Assembly: GCA_049999725.1 (NCBI GenBank)
Contig: JBNGIS010004247.1
Coordinates: 1-64,000, forward strand
DNA from: Haplomitrium mnioides
Taxonomy: Eukaryota; Marchantiophyta; Haplomitriopsida; Calobryales
Length of the DNA stretch: 64,000 bases
Reading direction: 5' to 3'
Shown: piece after piece, positions 33,486 to 44,659 of the stretch
Numbering within the stretch: the first letter of the stretch is position 1
Layout of the letters: every line of letters begins with the position of its first letter
Made by a program: the position numbers and the translations under genes
Notes under the pieces: model-generated
Databases searched by the model: none
Told to the model about the DNA's origin: nothing
What the model saw: the letters and a program-made list of their open reading frames with translations, nothing else

Positions 33486-33990
33486 ATGGCGAAGCAACAT
33501 GACTCATTAATTATTGCTACAGAAGTTAGGCCACGCCTTCAACAAGTCGAACAACATACGCAAAACTTCACAAGCTTTAATGGAATTAAAATTTTGACAA
33601 AAATTTGAAGTACCTTGTTCCATCTTGACCATATGATTAAGGAGCACTTTTGTAGAATGTTGGTGGATAATAGGAGTTTCAAAAATTTTATGTCATTAGG
33701 TTTTGATAACATTATCAAAGAAAAATTTAGGCCTATTAATATGAGTGTTGCGACTATGGCCAATAGCCAAAAGCATGATGTGTTTTTCTCTCAAAAGCTA
33801 TTCTTTCTAAGAAATTTTCTTTTTGGTTGTTTGACACCGTTGGTGAAAAAGTCTAAATCAATTCAACATATTAATTCAGTGGAGCAAGAGTTGTTTGTCT
33901 TTGCTGTTTGGATCAAACTCATCATGAACTTGAGTAAGAAGGGTGGAAAAAGTACACCTACCTGAGTGATGGATGATATTTTGAAGGATT
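33486..33990 (+). pseudogene. Chromovirus E: gag end and protease, continued after F
   Basis: Reading resumes with AKQHDSLIIATEVRPRLQQVEQHTQNF. Then comes the protease-like segment of frame 33615-33965 (HFCRMLVDNRSFKNFMSLGF, KEKFRPINMSVATM). E3 has the same region with a better ending, DIILGLPWLEDRSAQLDW (43556-43891). In E that ending is missing and replaced by a segment matching the later connector, so about 100 bp were lost. No active-site DSG/DTG is intact. Confidence 0.75.
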
Positions 33991-34084
33991 TAGAGAATGT
34001 TTTTCTAAAGGATTTTCCAAAGAGGTTATGAGATGATCGAGGAATGTCTTTATGGATTGAGTTGAGAACAAGAAGTACCATTTA

Positions 34085-34680
34085 TAATTGACTTACATAT
34101 CGACTATCACCACAAGAATTAGAGGAGCTTTGAAAGACATTGACGGATCTTTAGAAGGATTTCATTCAATATAGTACTTCACTCTAGGGGGCTCTGGTAT
34201 TCTTTGTACTAAAGAAAGATAGTGGATATCGACTCTTTGTAGATTATTGAGGCTTGAACAACCAAACAGTGAAAAATACCTGTCTTCTACCTCGTATTGA
34301 TAATTTGTTCGAAAAATTGAGTGGTGCACAATTATTTTCTTAGTAAGATTTTTTAAGTGGTTATTAGGAAATTTCTATCAAGCCAATTAGTGTGTCAAAG
34401 ATAACTTTTTGTACAAGATATAAGTATTTTTAGTGTAGAGTTCTTATATTTGGCTCTACAAATTCTCCAAGGATATTCATGGATCAAATGCATCATTTTT
34501 TTGATGGGTTACTTGATAAGTCAGTGTTGGTATTGTTGGAATATATCTTTATTTTTAGTAAAAGTGAATTTGAGCATCGTGATAATCTCAAAGAAGTATT
34601 GCAATGACTACACAACTAGAATTTTTATTGCAAGAAGTCTAAGTGTGAGTTTTGGAAGCAAGAGGTGACTTACCTAGGAC
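34085..34680 (+). pseudogene. Reverse transcriptase of chromovirus E
   Basis: With about ten stops read through, the domain runs YRLSPQELEEL, ALVFFVLKKDSGYRLFVDY, GLNNQTVKNTCLLPRID, KLSGAQLFS and then the catalytic region. There the usual FLDD is changed to LLEY, so both catalytic Asp are lost. It continues with IFSKSEFEHRDNLKEVL and FYCKKSKCEFWKQEVTYLG. Element E3 keeps an intact FFDD at the same place. Confidence 0.88.
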
Positions 34681-35321
34681 AAAACTTTTCTCTAAATGGT
34701 ATCAAGATGGAGGAAGAGAAAATAAAGGCTATTATCGAATGGCCAACACCAATTGATGCAAAGGCTGTGCGAGCTTTCAATAGATTGACAAGTTTTTATC
34801 GAAGATTCATCTATTGTTATGTTCATATTACTCTATCGCTTAAAGATCTGCTATGCAAGGAGGCAAAGTTTCAATGGACAACCAAGGAGAAAAAGACATT
34901 TCAACAACTCAAAGATGCAGTGTCTTCTCATCCAGTTCTACAACTATATGACCCAAAGGCAAGTTGTATAGTTTATTTAAATGCCTCTAATTTTACTGTT
35001 GGAGTAGTGTTACAACAAGAGTTTGAAGATGGATTTAGTCTAAATGCCTTCATGTCATGCCAACTAAATGTAGCGGAGAGAAATTATTCTACAAGGGATA
35101 GAGAGCAATTGACGATGGTTTATGCTACCAAAGATTGGAGACACTATCTCTTAGAAAAGCATGTACTTATGTGCAATGATCATAACCCTTGCTGCAATCA
35201 ATTCACTTGGAAAATATTACAAGTCGTTATCATCGATGGGAAGATCAACTACAGCTCTTTGATATCAATGTTAGATTACAATCCTAGAAGGTTTCATACT
35301 CTTACTCATGCATTTTCATGA
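34665..35321 (+). pseudogene. RT connection and RNase H of chromovirus E
   Basis: This is the longest open frame of the element (218 codons). It starts in the RT end (MTYLGQNFSLNGIKMEEEKIKAI), continues with AVRAFNRLTSFYRRFI and FQWTTKEKKTFQQLKDAV, and then gives RNase H. The first RNase H Asp is Asn (VYLNASNFTVGVVLQQ). Later motifs are AERNYSTRDREQLTMVYA and WRHYLLEKHVLM, with CNDH in place of TDH. It is a typical plant chromovirus. Confidence 0.9.
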
Positions 35322-35770
35322 AGACCGGATCATCAAATTAATACATTGGAGGTTGCAAATGTTAGTATATTGCACTAAGATGAAGCAACCACTATTGTCT
35401 CTCAACAAAAGTTACATGAAAATGCCTTCTTTAATCTTGTTAGGGCTTGCTTGGCGGTCAACGATAGTGAGAATCATGCATTTTTTTATCTAGGATGGTA
35501 TTCTCTATCAAGGCTATCAAATATATATTCTACTAGATGATGTGTTTTGAATTGCTAGTCTACAAGAAGCATATGACATTCCAAACTCTAAGCATCTCGG
35601 GGTAGACAAGACTATGGAGCTACTTCAATGTACTTGGTGGTGGCAAAACTTAGCTTGAGATGTTTGTGATTTTTACCGTTCTTGTGAAAGTTGTCAGCGA
35701 AAGAATGCTTCAAATCAGAAACCATCTCTCCTTTTCCAATCACTATCGATTTCTACTACTCGTTGCAAAC
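35322..35770 (+). pseudogene. RNase H-integrase linker and zinc finger of chromovirus E
   Basis: Short frames cover the connector. Near 35560-35720 translation gives EAYDIPNSKHLGVDKTMELL, WWWQNLA, then VCDFYRSCESCQRKNAS. The last piece is the integrase HHCC zinc finger with its two Cys pairs. Stops are scattered. Confidence 0.75.
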
Positions 35771-36330
35771 ATTCGAGTTTGAATCTTGTCACTTTGCTTC
35801 CAACAACACCTCGTAGGTTTACCGCTATTGTGGTGTTTGTAAATAAGCCAAGAAAAAAATTTCATTTGGCACTAGCGGTAGATGCTCCACAATTGGCAAA
35901 GATTTACTTTGATACAGTCTTTCAATATCATGGTATGCCAAGCGTGTTACTTTTTGATAGAGATCCACGATTCTCTAGGAACTTTTGGTTTGAGTTGTCT
36001 ACAATTTTGAGCACAAAACTATCTATGTTAATGACTTATCATCCTCAAACAGATGGGCAAACTAAATGCACAAATCGCATTGTTGAAGATATGCTTCGAT
36101 TGTTTATCACCGTTCATCACACGGATTGGGATAGTTTTTTGCAAGTTGCGGAGTTTGTATACAATAACTCCAAACAAGCAAGTACTAGATTTTCTCCTTT
36201 GTTTCTGAATTTTGGTCAACATCCTCTTGTTCTTGATAATTTTCTTTCTCCTTTCTCTACCAATGTTCTTAGTCTTTCTACTTTTTTGTCTCATTCATCT
36301 TTTTCTTTGCAACATGCTTGAAACCATCTT
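35771..36330 (+). pseudogene. Integrase of chromovirus E
   Basis: The frame 35779-36321 begins near the first catalytic residue, which is Asn (SLNLVTLLP for the family SLDFVT type). It continues RFTAIVVFVNK and then FDRDPRFSRNFW with the second Asp. YHPQTDGQTKCTNRIVEDML follows, where the third residue is Lys instead of Glu. ASTRFSPLFLNFGQHPL closes the core. Two of three catalytic positions are therefore changed. E3 has the same Lys (NGQTKYANC, 38548-38826). Confidence 0.9.
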
Positions 36331-36600
36331 ATTATTGCTCAAAATCTACAAAACAAATATACCAATAATTATTCTTGTGATTTTTCTTATATTTTAGGTG
36401 ACCAAGTTATGTTTTCTACTTATGATCTTCCTTTGTCTTTAGATACTCAAGTTTGTAGGTTATCTCCGACTTGGATTGGTCTTCTCTCAATTTCTCAAGT
36501 TATTTCTCCTACTACGTACAAACTTAATCTTCCTCTCCACATGAAGATTCATCTTGTATTCCATATCTCTATGATTAAGCGCTTTTGTTTGTAGTCCTTC
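36331..36600 (+). pseudogene. Integrase C-terminal (GPY/F-like) region of chromovirus E
   Basis: GDQVMFSTYDLPL is followed by KLSPTWIGL-like RLSPTWIGLLSISQVISPTT, YKLNLPLHMKIHLVFHIS and MIKRF. This is the segment between the integrase core and the chromodomain in plant chromoviruses. The main frame is 36409-36594. Confidence 0.85.
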
Positions 36601-36639
36601 TTCTTGTCTAAATCGTGTTCAAATTCCTCCTCTATCTAA

Positions 36640-36852
36640 AATTATTGTTGATCATAAAGAATATAAGGTGGATCTTATTTTGGCTAAATGAGTCTTCAAG
36701 CGTGGGCAACATCCTCAAGTTCAATATAAAGTTTTGTGGAAGGGATATTTGCTTCATGATGTTACTTAAGAGTTGTGTTCAAACCTTGAGAATGCTCAAG
36801 AGGCTTTTCGATTATTTGAAACAACTGGTCATGACAAGGACGTCATTGATTA
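36640..36852 (+). pseudogene. Chromodomain of chromovirus E
   Basis: EYKVDLILAK, a stop, then VFKRGQHPQVQYKVLWKGY, LLHDVT, a stop and LENAQEAFRLFE. This is the fold of chromodomains fused to integrases, which direct insertion to particular chromatin. The aromatic and WKGY positions are visible. E3 has the matching domain on the minus strand (37865-38104). Confidence 0.88.
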
Positions 36853-36866
36853 GAAGGCGAGGATTA

Positions 36867-37268
36867 TGTAATAGTATAAGCATGATATTATGCTATTTAT
36901 AAGAGAATGGAGAGGATTGAAGAAAGTGAGAGAGGGTCACTTTTTGAGTTGTAATCATTTTCAAGTTATCTGCTTTTGAAGTTACTTTAAGTGAAGTGGT
37001 CCAAGGTCATTTTTAGGGTTGAAATTAGAAGTGACTTGTGAGTGAAGTTAAAGGGATGACACCTTCTTCTCTTGTATAGATAGAAAGGCTTCATAGCCCC
37101 ACTCTTATTCTGGATTTCCTTATGAATGACTTAGGTTCTTTGGTTGCTTGACTTTTGCTTGCACTCTCAGTCCTAACTTGGGCGTTGAGTTCTCTTTGGT
37201 TTAAAAACTCTATTAGAGTTTACTATGAGTTCTTCCTCATTTGAATTTGGTCCTTAAGTCTTTTTAGA
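36867..37268 (+). mobile_element. 3' LTR of chromovirus E (402 bp)
   Basis: This starts TGTAATAGTATAAGCATG after the purine run AGAAGGCGAGGATTA and ends CTTTTTAGA, then GCATG of the target duplication. It matches 21423-21825 throughout, with the TATA box changed to TATAGATA. Confidence 0.88.
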
Positions 37269-37499
37269 GCATGTCAAGGGATCCTGACTCCTCTTCTAGT
37301 TTGGGATCCACCTTCTCTTTCTTCTCTTATAGCTCGACAATCTTACCTACATTGGATTCTACTAGCTTGATCTCCATGAGTTCTATTTGGCCAATCTCAC
37401 TTCGCCTTCCCTCAATAGATCTTTTTGTGATGCCTTGTTGACCAACTAGACCCAGTAATGTTGATCTCATCTTCTGACCATTCACTATCTTTGCTTGTT
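37269..37499 (-). pseudogene. Element C, protease-RT linker segment between two insertions
   Basis: On the minus strand this gives SEWSEDEINITGSS followed by charged sequence ending EEESGSLDML. Element A has SEWFEEEEESEYHHW and a similar charged linker (4850-5189). It is the piece of C left between chromoviruses E and E3. Confidence 0.65.
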
Positions 37500-37852
37500 T
37501 GTAAAAGAACTCAAAGACCAAATCCAAACAAGTAAGAATTTGTAGTAAACTCTAGAGTTCTTCAACCAATAGCCAATAAGACAAGCAAAAGCCAAGCAAC
37601 AAAAGAACCTGAGTGATTTGAGAGGAGCTCCAAAATAAGGAGTGAAGCTATAAATGCCTTGTATTTATACAAGAGAAGTGGGTCATCCCTTTTTCTTCAC
37701 TTACAAGTCACTTCTAATTTCATTCCTTTAACTCTAAAAGTGACTTTGAAGGCATGTAATCTAATCTCAACCCTAAAAATGACCTCATACCACTTCTTTC
37801 ACTCCTCTTTGCTTTCTTTTAAATAGTACAACATCATGCTTGTATTATTACA
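37500..37852 (-). mobile_element. 3' LTR of chromovirus E3 (353 bp)
   Basis: This starts TGTAAAAGAACTC and ends GTATTATTACA on the plus strand, the inverted form of the E family LTR. It is about 80 bp shorter than its partner at 44660-45092 because of internal losses. A TATA box lies on the minus strand at about 37662-37669. No target duplication is recognisable: TTGTT to the left, ACGCC to the right of the element. Confidence 0.85.
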
Positions 37853-37864
37853 TAATTGTGGCCT

Positions 37865-38500
37865 TCAGTTTGATGATGTCCTTATCATAACTAGGAGTTT
37901 CAAATAATTGAATAGCCTCTTGAACATTCTCAAGGTTTGAACATGGCTCTTAAGTGGTATCATGAAGCGGATATCCATTCTACAAAACTTTACATTGAAC
38001 TTGAGGATGTAGCCCATGCTTGAAGACTCATTTAGCCAAAATATGATCCATCTCATATTCTTCATGATCATCAAGAACCATACGTAGAGGAGAAATTCAA
38101 GCATGGTTTAGAAAAGAAAAAGGTCTCGAAATAAAAAGCTTAGGTTTAGAGATATGGAATATAGGATGAATCATCATATGGAGAGGAAGAACAAGTTTGT
38201 ACACAACAAGAGAAATAACTTGAAAATTTGAGAATGGATAACTTTGTTACCTTAAACATAAGGAAAATCATGATTATATTTATTGACATATTTTTTTTAA
38301 AGATTTTAAGCAATAAAAAGATGGTTTCGTGCATCTAGCAAAGAGGAAGATAAATGAGACAAAAGGTAGAAAGACTTGGAACATTGGAATAAAAGGGAGA
38401 AAGCAAACCATTGGGAACAAGAGGATGTTGACCTTAATTGAGAAAGAAAAGAGAAAATCAGGTGTTTGCTTGTTTGGAGTTATTGTATGCAAACTCTACA
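37865..38500 (-). pseudogene. Chromodomain and integrase C-terminus of chromovirus E3
   Basis: The frame 37865-38104 and its neighbours are the minus-strand equivalent of 36640-36860 in E: the DHKEY entry, a WLNESSSMGYILKFN reading in the shifted frame, and LVEWISASCY for the LWKGYLLHD segment. At 38146-38490 lies the end of the integrase core and the following region, with TPDFLFSF and MHETIFLLLKIF readings matching E in another frame. Many frameshifts. Confidence 0.75.
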
Positions 38501-39020
38501 ATTGGTAAGAAACTATCCCAATCCATGTGATGAACATTGATAAATGCTCAAAGCATATCTTCCACAATGCAATTTGCATATTTAGTTTGCCCATTTGCTT
38601 GAGGATGATAAGTGGTAGACAAGGATAGTTTGGTACCCAAAAGTGTGAACAACTCTTGCCAAAACTTCCTTGTGAATCGTGGATCTCTACTGAATATTAA
38701 CACCTTTGGTATTCCATGATAACCGAGGACTGTATCAAAGTAAATCTTTGCCGACTGTGGAGCATCCACCACATCAACCGTCAGTGCTAGATGAATTTGT
38801 TTTCTTAACTTATCTATGAACACCACAATGGCAGTAAACCTTCGAGCCGTGGTTGGAAGCGAAGTGACAAGATCTAAACTAACATGTTCTAAGTGAGTAG
38901 TAGGAATTGGTAGTGGTTGAAGAAGGCCAACTGGTTTTTGATTCAGAGCCTTGTTTTGCTTACAACTTTCACAAGAACGATCAAAGACACGAAAATCTCA
39001 AGCCAGGTTTGGCCATCACC
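38501..39020 (-). pseudogene. Integrase of chromovirus E3
   Basis: The frame 38548-38826 has AKIYFDTVLGYHGIPKVLIFSRDPRFTRKFWQEL in the order known from E. Here the second catalytic Asp context is FSRDPRF, with the Asp kept. YHPQANGQTKYANCIVEDML has Lys at the Glu position. Upstream at 38940-39010 the zinc finger end reads DRSCESCKQNKALNQKP. It is broken by stops. Confidence 0.85.
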
Positions 39021-39527
39021 AAGTGTGTTGAAGCAACTCCCTAGTCTTGTCTACTCCAAGATGCCCAAAGGTTAGAATGTCATGCGCTTCTTGTAGACGG
39101 GTCATTCAAAACGCATCATCTTGTGGAACATATATTTGATGGCATTAATATAGAATACCATCCCGAATGGAAAAGGAATGACACTCACTATCTTTGACCG
39201 CCAAACATGTATTAACAAGATTAAACAAGGCATCTTCCTATAACTTTTGTCAAAAACCGTCACCTATTGCTTCATCAAGATGGAACATACTAATATTTGC
39301 AACTTCCAACATATTTAGTTGATGATCTGATCTCTGTGACAATGCATCAAAAATGGTGTGAAAGCTTTATAACTTGTACTCCAACTTGATATCAAAGAGT
39401 TGTAGTTGATCTTCCCATCGATGATGACGACTTGTCATATTTTTCAAATGAATGGATTGGAGCAAAGTTTTTGTGATAGGTTCGTATAAGTACTTGCTTT
39501 TCTAAAAGATAGTGTCTCCAAACCTTG
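39021..39527 (-). pseudogene. RNase H-integrase linker of chromovirus E3
   Basis: This corresponds to 35322-35600 of E: the segment before the zinc finger (KHDILTFGHLGVDKTRELL, in shifting frames) and the connector behind RNase H. No single frame is open for long. Confidence 0.6.
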
Positions 39528-40193
39528 CTAGCATAATACCATTGCCAACTGCTCTATATGCCTTGTACAATAATTCCTCTCTATTTCATTTAGTAAAAGT
39601 GACGCGAAGGCAATCAGATGAAGTCCATATTGAAATGCTTGTTGTAACACTGCTCCAATAGCAAAATTATAGACATCAAAATCAACTAGAAAACTTTTCT
39701 TTGGGTCATACAGTTGTAGAATTGGACAAGAAGACACTACATCCTTGAGTTGTTGAAATGTCTTTTGCTCTTTGGTTGTCCATTGAAACTTTGTCTCTTT
39801 ACGTAACACATGTGTAAGTAGTGCAGCAATATGAGCATAATAATGGATGAATCTTTGATAAAAACTTGCCAATCCATTGAAAGCTAGAACATCCTTTGCA
39901 TCTTTTGGCGTTGGCCACTTTGCATTAGCCTTAATTTTCTCTTCCTCCATATTGATGTCATTTGAAAACACTTTGTGCTCTAGGTAAGTCAACTCTTGCT
40001 TTCGAAACTCACACTTAGACTTGCAATAAAACTTCCAATTGTGAAGTCTTTGTAATAATTTCTTGAGATGTGCACGATGTTCAACTTCACTTTTACTAAA
40101 GATAAGCAATCATCAAAAAACACCAACATTTACTTATCCAATAACCCATCGAAAACTGATTGTATTTGATCTATGAATATCGTCGGACCATTA
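39528..40193 (-). pseudogene. RT end and RNase H of chromovirus E3
   Basis: The frame 39528-40109 has KFYCKSKCEFRKQELTYLEH and AFNGLASFYQRFIHYYAH. FQWTTKEQKTFQQLKDVV follows, then RNase H with FLVDFDVYNFAIGAVLQQ and NEIERNYCTRHIEQLAMV. Just upstream the catalytic box is intact as FFDD (about 40105-40125) but in another frame. Solo LTR I interrupts the RT at 40194; the rest is at 42926-43300. Confidence 0.88.
40189..40193. other. Target-site duplication of solo LTR I (CATTA)
   Basis: CATTA precedes 40194 and follows 42920 (42921-42925). It sits inside the RT of E3, between the motif before the catalytic box and the upstream RT part. Confidence 0.9.
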
Positions 40194-42920
40194 TGTCAGT
40201 CAATGATTTGAGGCACTAGTAAAAAAATTGGAGAAATCGGAAGCATCATTGGAGCAGTTCTCTGCTTCTAAGTGTGGAGATACTTCAAATGCATTGGGGT
40301 ATCCCATATCGGTGACAAGGAGAATGGATCGGTTAACTCATTGTTCCAAAGGTCATCGGAAGAGGGAAGGCATGACCAGGACGGAGGGAGGACAAGACAC
40401 TCTCTAGAGCTCTCGTGAAGAGATGTGCAAAGAGACTGAGAAGGAAGCAATCAAGGAGTTGAAAAGCTCAAGGTCAGATGAGAAAGATCAAGGGGATTGA
40501 ACAACATCAATGACTCGATGTTAGGAGAGAAAGCTTAAGGTAAGGCAAAGAGCTCCATTGATTATTCCTGACTAGCGGTATAGTGGCAGGGCTTGATAGC
40601 AAGGGAAGATGCCCCCAACATGACCAGCATCGAAGGATCAAAGGGAGAATGAAGAATGCGATGACCATTGGAAGGCGGCGACGACATCTGAAGGCTTAGT
40701 GGACACGCAGATTGATCAGGTGTTAGCGGGCTTCATTGGGGTCTGAGCAGATTCCGATCTTTGGGAGTCTTTCTCCTATCGAAGCTCTACTCGCAGCATT
40801 GAGGTGGTCAAAGTTTTGGAGTTGACTGTATCAGATCAGTTCTCTTCCGATGGAGCGGAATGGTCGAACTTCCCTTCAGAAAGTGGTATCAGGATGTGTC
40901 TATCGGAAGAAGTCAACTATTAGAGTTAACCATCAAAAGCTATAGAGGATCATCGGGTCTGCCATCACTGATCGATTCACCAAGGTAAGCGGGGCCTACA
41001 GTCGATGGTATGAGCTCATCGGGTTTATCTAGTAAGATCGATAATCTTCTTCAGATTAGACATTGGTTCTGTTCGGAACCGCACCAATCTTATCAGCACT
41101 AGAATTTTTTATCGGATCCAGTCAAACTTTGGAGTTGACTGCCAGACGTGGTGGTCCAACTTCCCCTTGGAAGACGGCGATGAGCAGCGTCCTATCGGAA
41201 AAAATCAATCATCAAAGTTGACTATCAGAAAAGGTCATCGATGCCGTCATCTATCATAGGGGTTTGCTATCACATATGGGGTCTAATTGGGCTTATCCGG
41301 TTGTCCGCAATCTTTTTTCTAATGGACTTCTATTGGTTCTATTGGGTTGGCCGATCTACTTTCTTCGTAGTAACTTACTGGTTTATCTGTGCAAATCATC
41401 TCATTGGGCAGATCTTATCAAATCAACTCACCAAAGAACCGACCATCAATCTTATCGGGACACGTGTTGTCTTCTAAGCATTTGTGCAAGTTGTGAATTT
41501 AAGTGGAGCGCTCACCGCCATGAGATGGTGAAACTTTCAAACTTGAAGGGTCAAGACTCATTGCAAGCGAGGAGGAAACAGACGAGCAGGAGTAAAGATA
41601 GTTTTCACGTGCCTGAACGAGGTGTGATGCATGATTGAGGAGGTGTGGAAGTGTACACATTGTGTGCTGATGCTTGGCCGATGATGCCGACAACATATTT
41701 GGATTGAATTCTTGATCTTAAAGCTATCAGTGTGATCAATGAAGCATGGATGTGTACACGGGCGTGCTCAAATACATTATTGAAGTCGTTGAGAGTCCAG
41801 AGGTTGAGAGGTTGATCGAGAGGTGTCATTGAAAATCTTGTGCAAGGGGATAGCGAGGGACGAGGTGCATGTTATGTGATCCTTTGATTGAAGCGACTGT
41901 ACTTATGCTTGGGGGCCAAAGAGTGGAGGTGGACTGGAGGGGCGCCAAAAATTGCTGAGTAAGAGGCTCTACATGCTCAGGCAATCTAGGTGAACTCATT
42001 TTGGAGGGTCGACCAACGTTTAGAGGTGAATCAATACTCGAAAGAGAAGCAAGTGCGTTCAGCCTGGATTCGTGAGTCGTGATTGCGTAGGGGATTCCAC
42101 CCCAGTAACATCAACATGGTGTTGTTGGTTCATATTTCAAAGGAAGGCTGAAGGCAAGGGGTGGCTGAGTTAGTGCCGTGCACCGCGGAGAAGACCCCGT
42201 TGAGGTTTTGGGTGGAGTGTGTCCAACAGTCGAAAGGATTGTCTTCCATGGGTGGAAGTTAATCAAACCTCTTCCAAGCTTACGGAAGTGAATCCAAGCC
42301 CCTCTACCATGGAGGGTATAAACTAGCGGTGAGGTGTGCGTGAATGGGTGAGCCGAAGTGCAAAGCATCACGGGGAGACTCAAGCGGCGTTGGGAGTCAC
42401 TGGTCAATGGTGCTCTGCGCTTCTGTTGAGTACATAGTGTAGATTTGCTTATATGCTTTGTCGTATAGTTGTGAATAAGTCTTAGAGGCGTCGTAGGGTA
42501 GATAGAGGGTACGTTGAGAGTATAGTGAGGGTACTAGAGTAGCTGGCCTATGTGTAATTACTATGCAAAAGTTTCATTGAGTTCATAGGCATAGTCCTGT
42601 ACATACTTTTTTCCCTTTGAAGTGGTGTAGATATGAAGGATTGCAAACAATTTTCGAGCAGGCATAAGTGACCACCAGAAAGACAAGATCTGAGTAGGTC
42701 CAATCTGGGCTTGGAGCTGTGCACGAGGAGAAAGAGTGAGTTGGGGTTCATGGTGTGGGTGTTGTGAGATTGCAATGCCGAGCAATTCACAACCGTTAGT
42801 GCGTGGAAGGGATACATTAGGGTCTGCGGCTGTCTCATAAAAGGCCCTCTTGAACTGTGCCACTCCCCTTCTATCGAATTAAGCTCTTCCTGAGCTAAGA
42901 CCCAAGAGAAGGGCATGACA
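40194..42920 (+). mobile_element. Solo LTR I (2727 bp), related to LTR C
   Basis: This starts TGTCAGTCAATGATTTGAGG and ends GGGCATGACA, with perfect CATTA duplications. Its first 150 bp match, reversed, the U3 start of LTR C (49060-49221): GAGGCACT, GGAAGCATCATTGGAGCA and GCATTGGGGTATCCCATAT. The U5 block GTCTCATAAAAGGCCC is near 42835. It contains GGAGTTGACTG and TCAACTATTAGAG units. There is no internal sequence, so it is a solo LTR. Confidence 0.9.
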
Positions 42921-42925
42921 CATTA

Positions 42926-43300
42926 GTAAAACTTAATGTATGAACCTTCCACTCAAAATGCCCATACCTTGTGAGAAAATTTGTCTTTGGTACATCACTT
43001 GGCTTGATAGAAATTTGCCAACAACCACTTCAAAGATTCAACTTACAAAAGAATCGCGCACCACTAAATTGATCCTATAAATCATCAATACAAGGTAGAG
43101 GGTAGGCATTCTTCACTATTTGATTGTTCAATCCTCAATAATTAGTACAAAGGCAAAATCCACCACATCTCTTTGGTGCAAAGAATACCAGAGCTCCTCA
43201 ATATGAAGTACTATATTGAATGATATCCTTTTCAAGAGGATTCATCAATGTCTTTTGAAGCTCCTCTAATTCTTGTGTAACCGATTTATTGGTCGATTAT
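42926..43300 (-). pseudogene. Upstream RT part of chromovirus E3
   Basis: The minus strand, with stops read through, gives the equivalents of E's LVFFAPKRCGGFCLCTNY, GLNNQIVKNAYPLPCIDDL and FSGARFFCKLNL. These are the RT motifs before the catalytic box. The frame is broken repeatedly. Confidence 0.75.
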
Positions 43301-43900
43301 AAGTACTTCCCAATATGAACTCAATCAAAAAAGGCATTGCTCGATCATCTGGTAACCCTTTTGGCAAATCCTCTGGAAACACATCCACAAACTCTTTCAA
43401 ATATCATCTATCATTGAGGTAGGTGCACATTTTCTTCCCTCTTTACTCAAGTCCTTGATGGGCTTGATCCAAACAACAAAGACAAGCAACTCTTACTCCA
43501 TTGAATTAACATGATAAGCTGACTTAGGCTTCTTTACCAACAGGATTTAACACCTCTAAAGAAATTTGTTACCGTGTAAGAAAACTTGAATTTGTCGTTT
43601 TGCCCAATCAAGTTGAGCGGATCGATCTTCAAGCCAAGGCAACCCTAAAATGATGTCATATTGTACAAGTGCAATAACAAATTGTATAGAATCCACATAC
43701 TCTTTTCCAATCTTTAAAAGGAATGGCTTTTGAGAGGAAAACATGACATGATTTTGAACATCAACCATAGTCACAAAATTCCTTTTGATAGGTCTAAATT
43801 TTGCCTTGATTTTCTTTGCAAAACGTAGCGACATAAAATTTTCTGAACTCTCATTTTCCACCAACATTCTACAAGAGTGCTCTTCAATCATACCAACAAG
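43301..43900 (-). pseudogene. Protease region of chromovirus E3
   Basis: The frame 43556-43891 has HSCRMLVENESSENFMSLRF (the DSG-type site is altered to VENES), then FRPIKRNFVTMVD. DIILGLPWLEDRSAQLDWAKRQI is the typical end of a gypsy protease domain (ILG followed by the W-L box). 43301-43555 is the protease-RT connector. Confidence 0.8.
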
Positions 43901-44618
43901 ATGGAATAGAGTACCTCAAATCCTTGTTGAAACTTTAGTTCCCTTACAGCTTGCAAAGTATTGAGCATGTTGTTTGAATGGTTGATGACGTGATCAAGCT
44001 TCTGTAGCACTCAGTAATGAGTCATGCCACTCTGCAATGTGCATTGCTTCTTCTTAAAGATTAGGCTCTCTCATTGTATCTTTTAGTCTTGTATGGGGCA
44101 TCAATTCCAAAGAAAAAGGTCTAGTATTTTTTCTTCTCTTATATTAGGAATTTGCAAAATTGTATTCTAAAAATGTGTAATATAGCTTCTCACAATACCA
44201 AGTTGCTTCAATTACACCAATCGATCTCTTGCTACTTTTTAAGCATTTACAAACCTAAATCTTGAAATCACCGCTTCTTTGCGTTCACACCAAGAAACAA
44301 CAAGAGCAAGAAATTCAGGTTGTGCTTGCTCTATTTGATACCTTTACCAAGTCTTTGCAACTCCATCCAATTGACTTGCCGCAAATATAATTCATCAACC
44401 ATCTTCTCTAATGTTTGTAGCTTCAAAATATTACTCAATATAGAATATAAAGTTCTCAAATGCATCACAAACCATCCTTTATCATATGCTTTTGGTGTTG
44501 GAAATCACTTACAACTCTCTTCTTCTCGAAAAGTTGCTCTCATCTTTTATTACAAAAGACGTGAAAGATGTTCAAGTTGTTGTTCTATTGCTTGAACCAC
44601 CGCCTCTTGATTCTCCAT
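43901..44618 (-). pseudogene. Gag of chromovirus E3
   Basis: The start codon lies at 44616-44618 on the minus strand, just after the primer site. The beginning, MENQEAVVQAIEQQLEHL, is almost the same as in E. It continues with RATFREEESCK, FPTPKAYDKG and, in other frames, the FLLLLFLGVNAK segment. Many stops are present. No zinc knuckle is recognisable. Confidence 0.8.
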
Positions 44619-44640
44619 GTAACTCACTACAAAAAAAAAA

Positions 44641-44658
44641 TTGTAGCTCTGATACCAA
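44641..44658 (-). other. Primer binding site of chromovirus E3 (initiator Met tRNA)
   Basis: On the minus strand, TTGGTATCAGAGCTACAA directly after the LTR: the unmutated Met-tRNA primer site. Confidence 0.9.
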
Positions 44659-44659
44659 T

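Noticed and set aside
37327-37527. 66-codon minus-strand frame as a separate small gene
   Set aside because: It belongs to the protease-RT linker of element C and runs into the LTR of E3.
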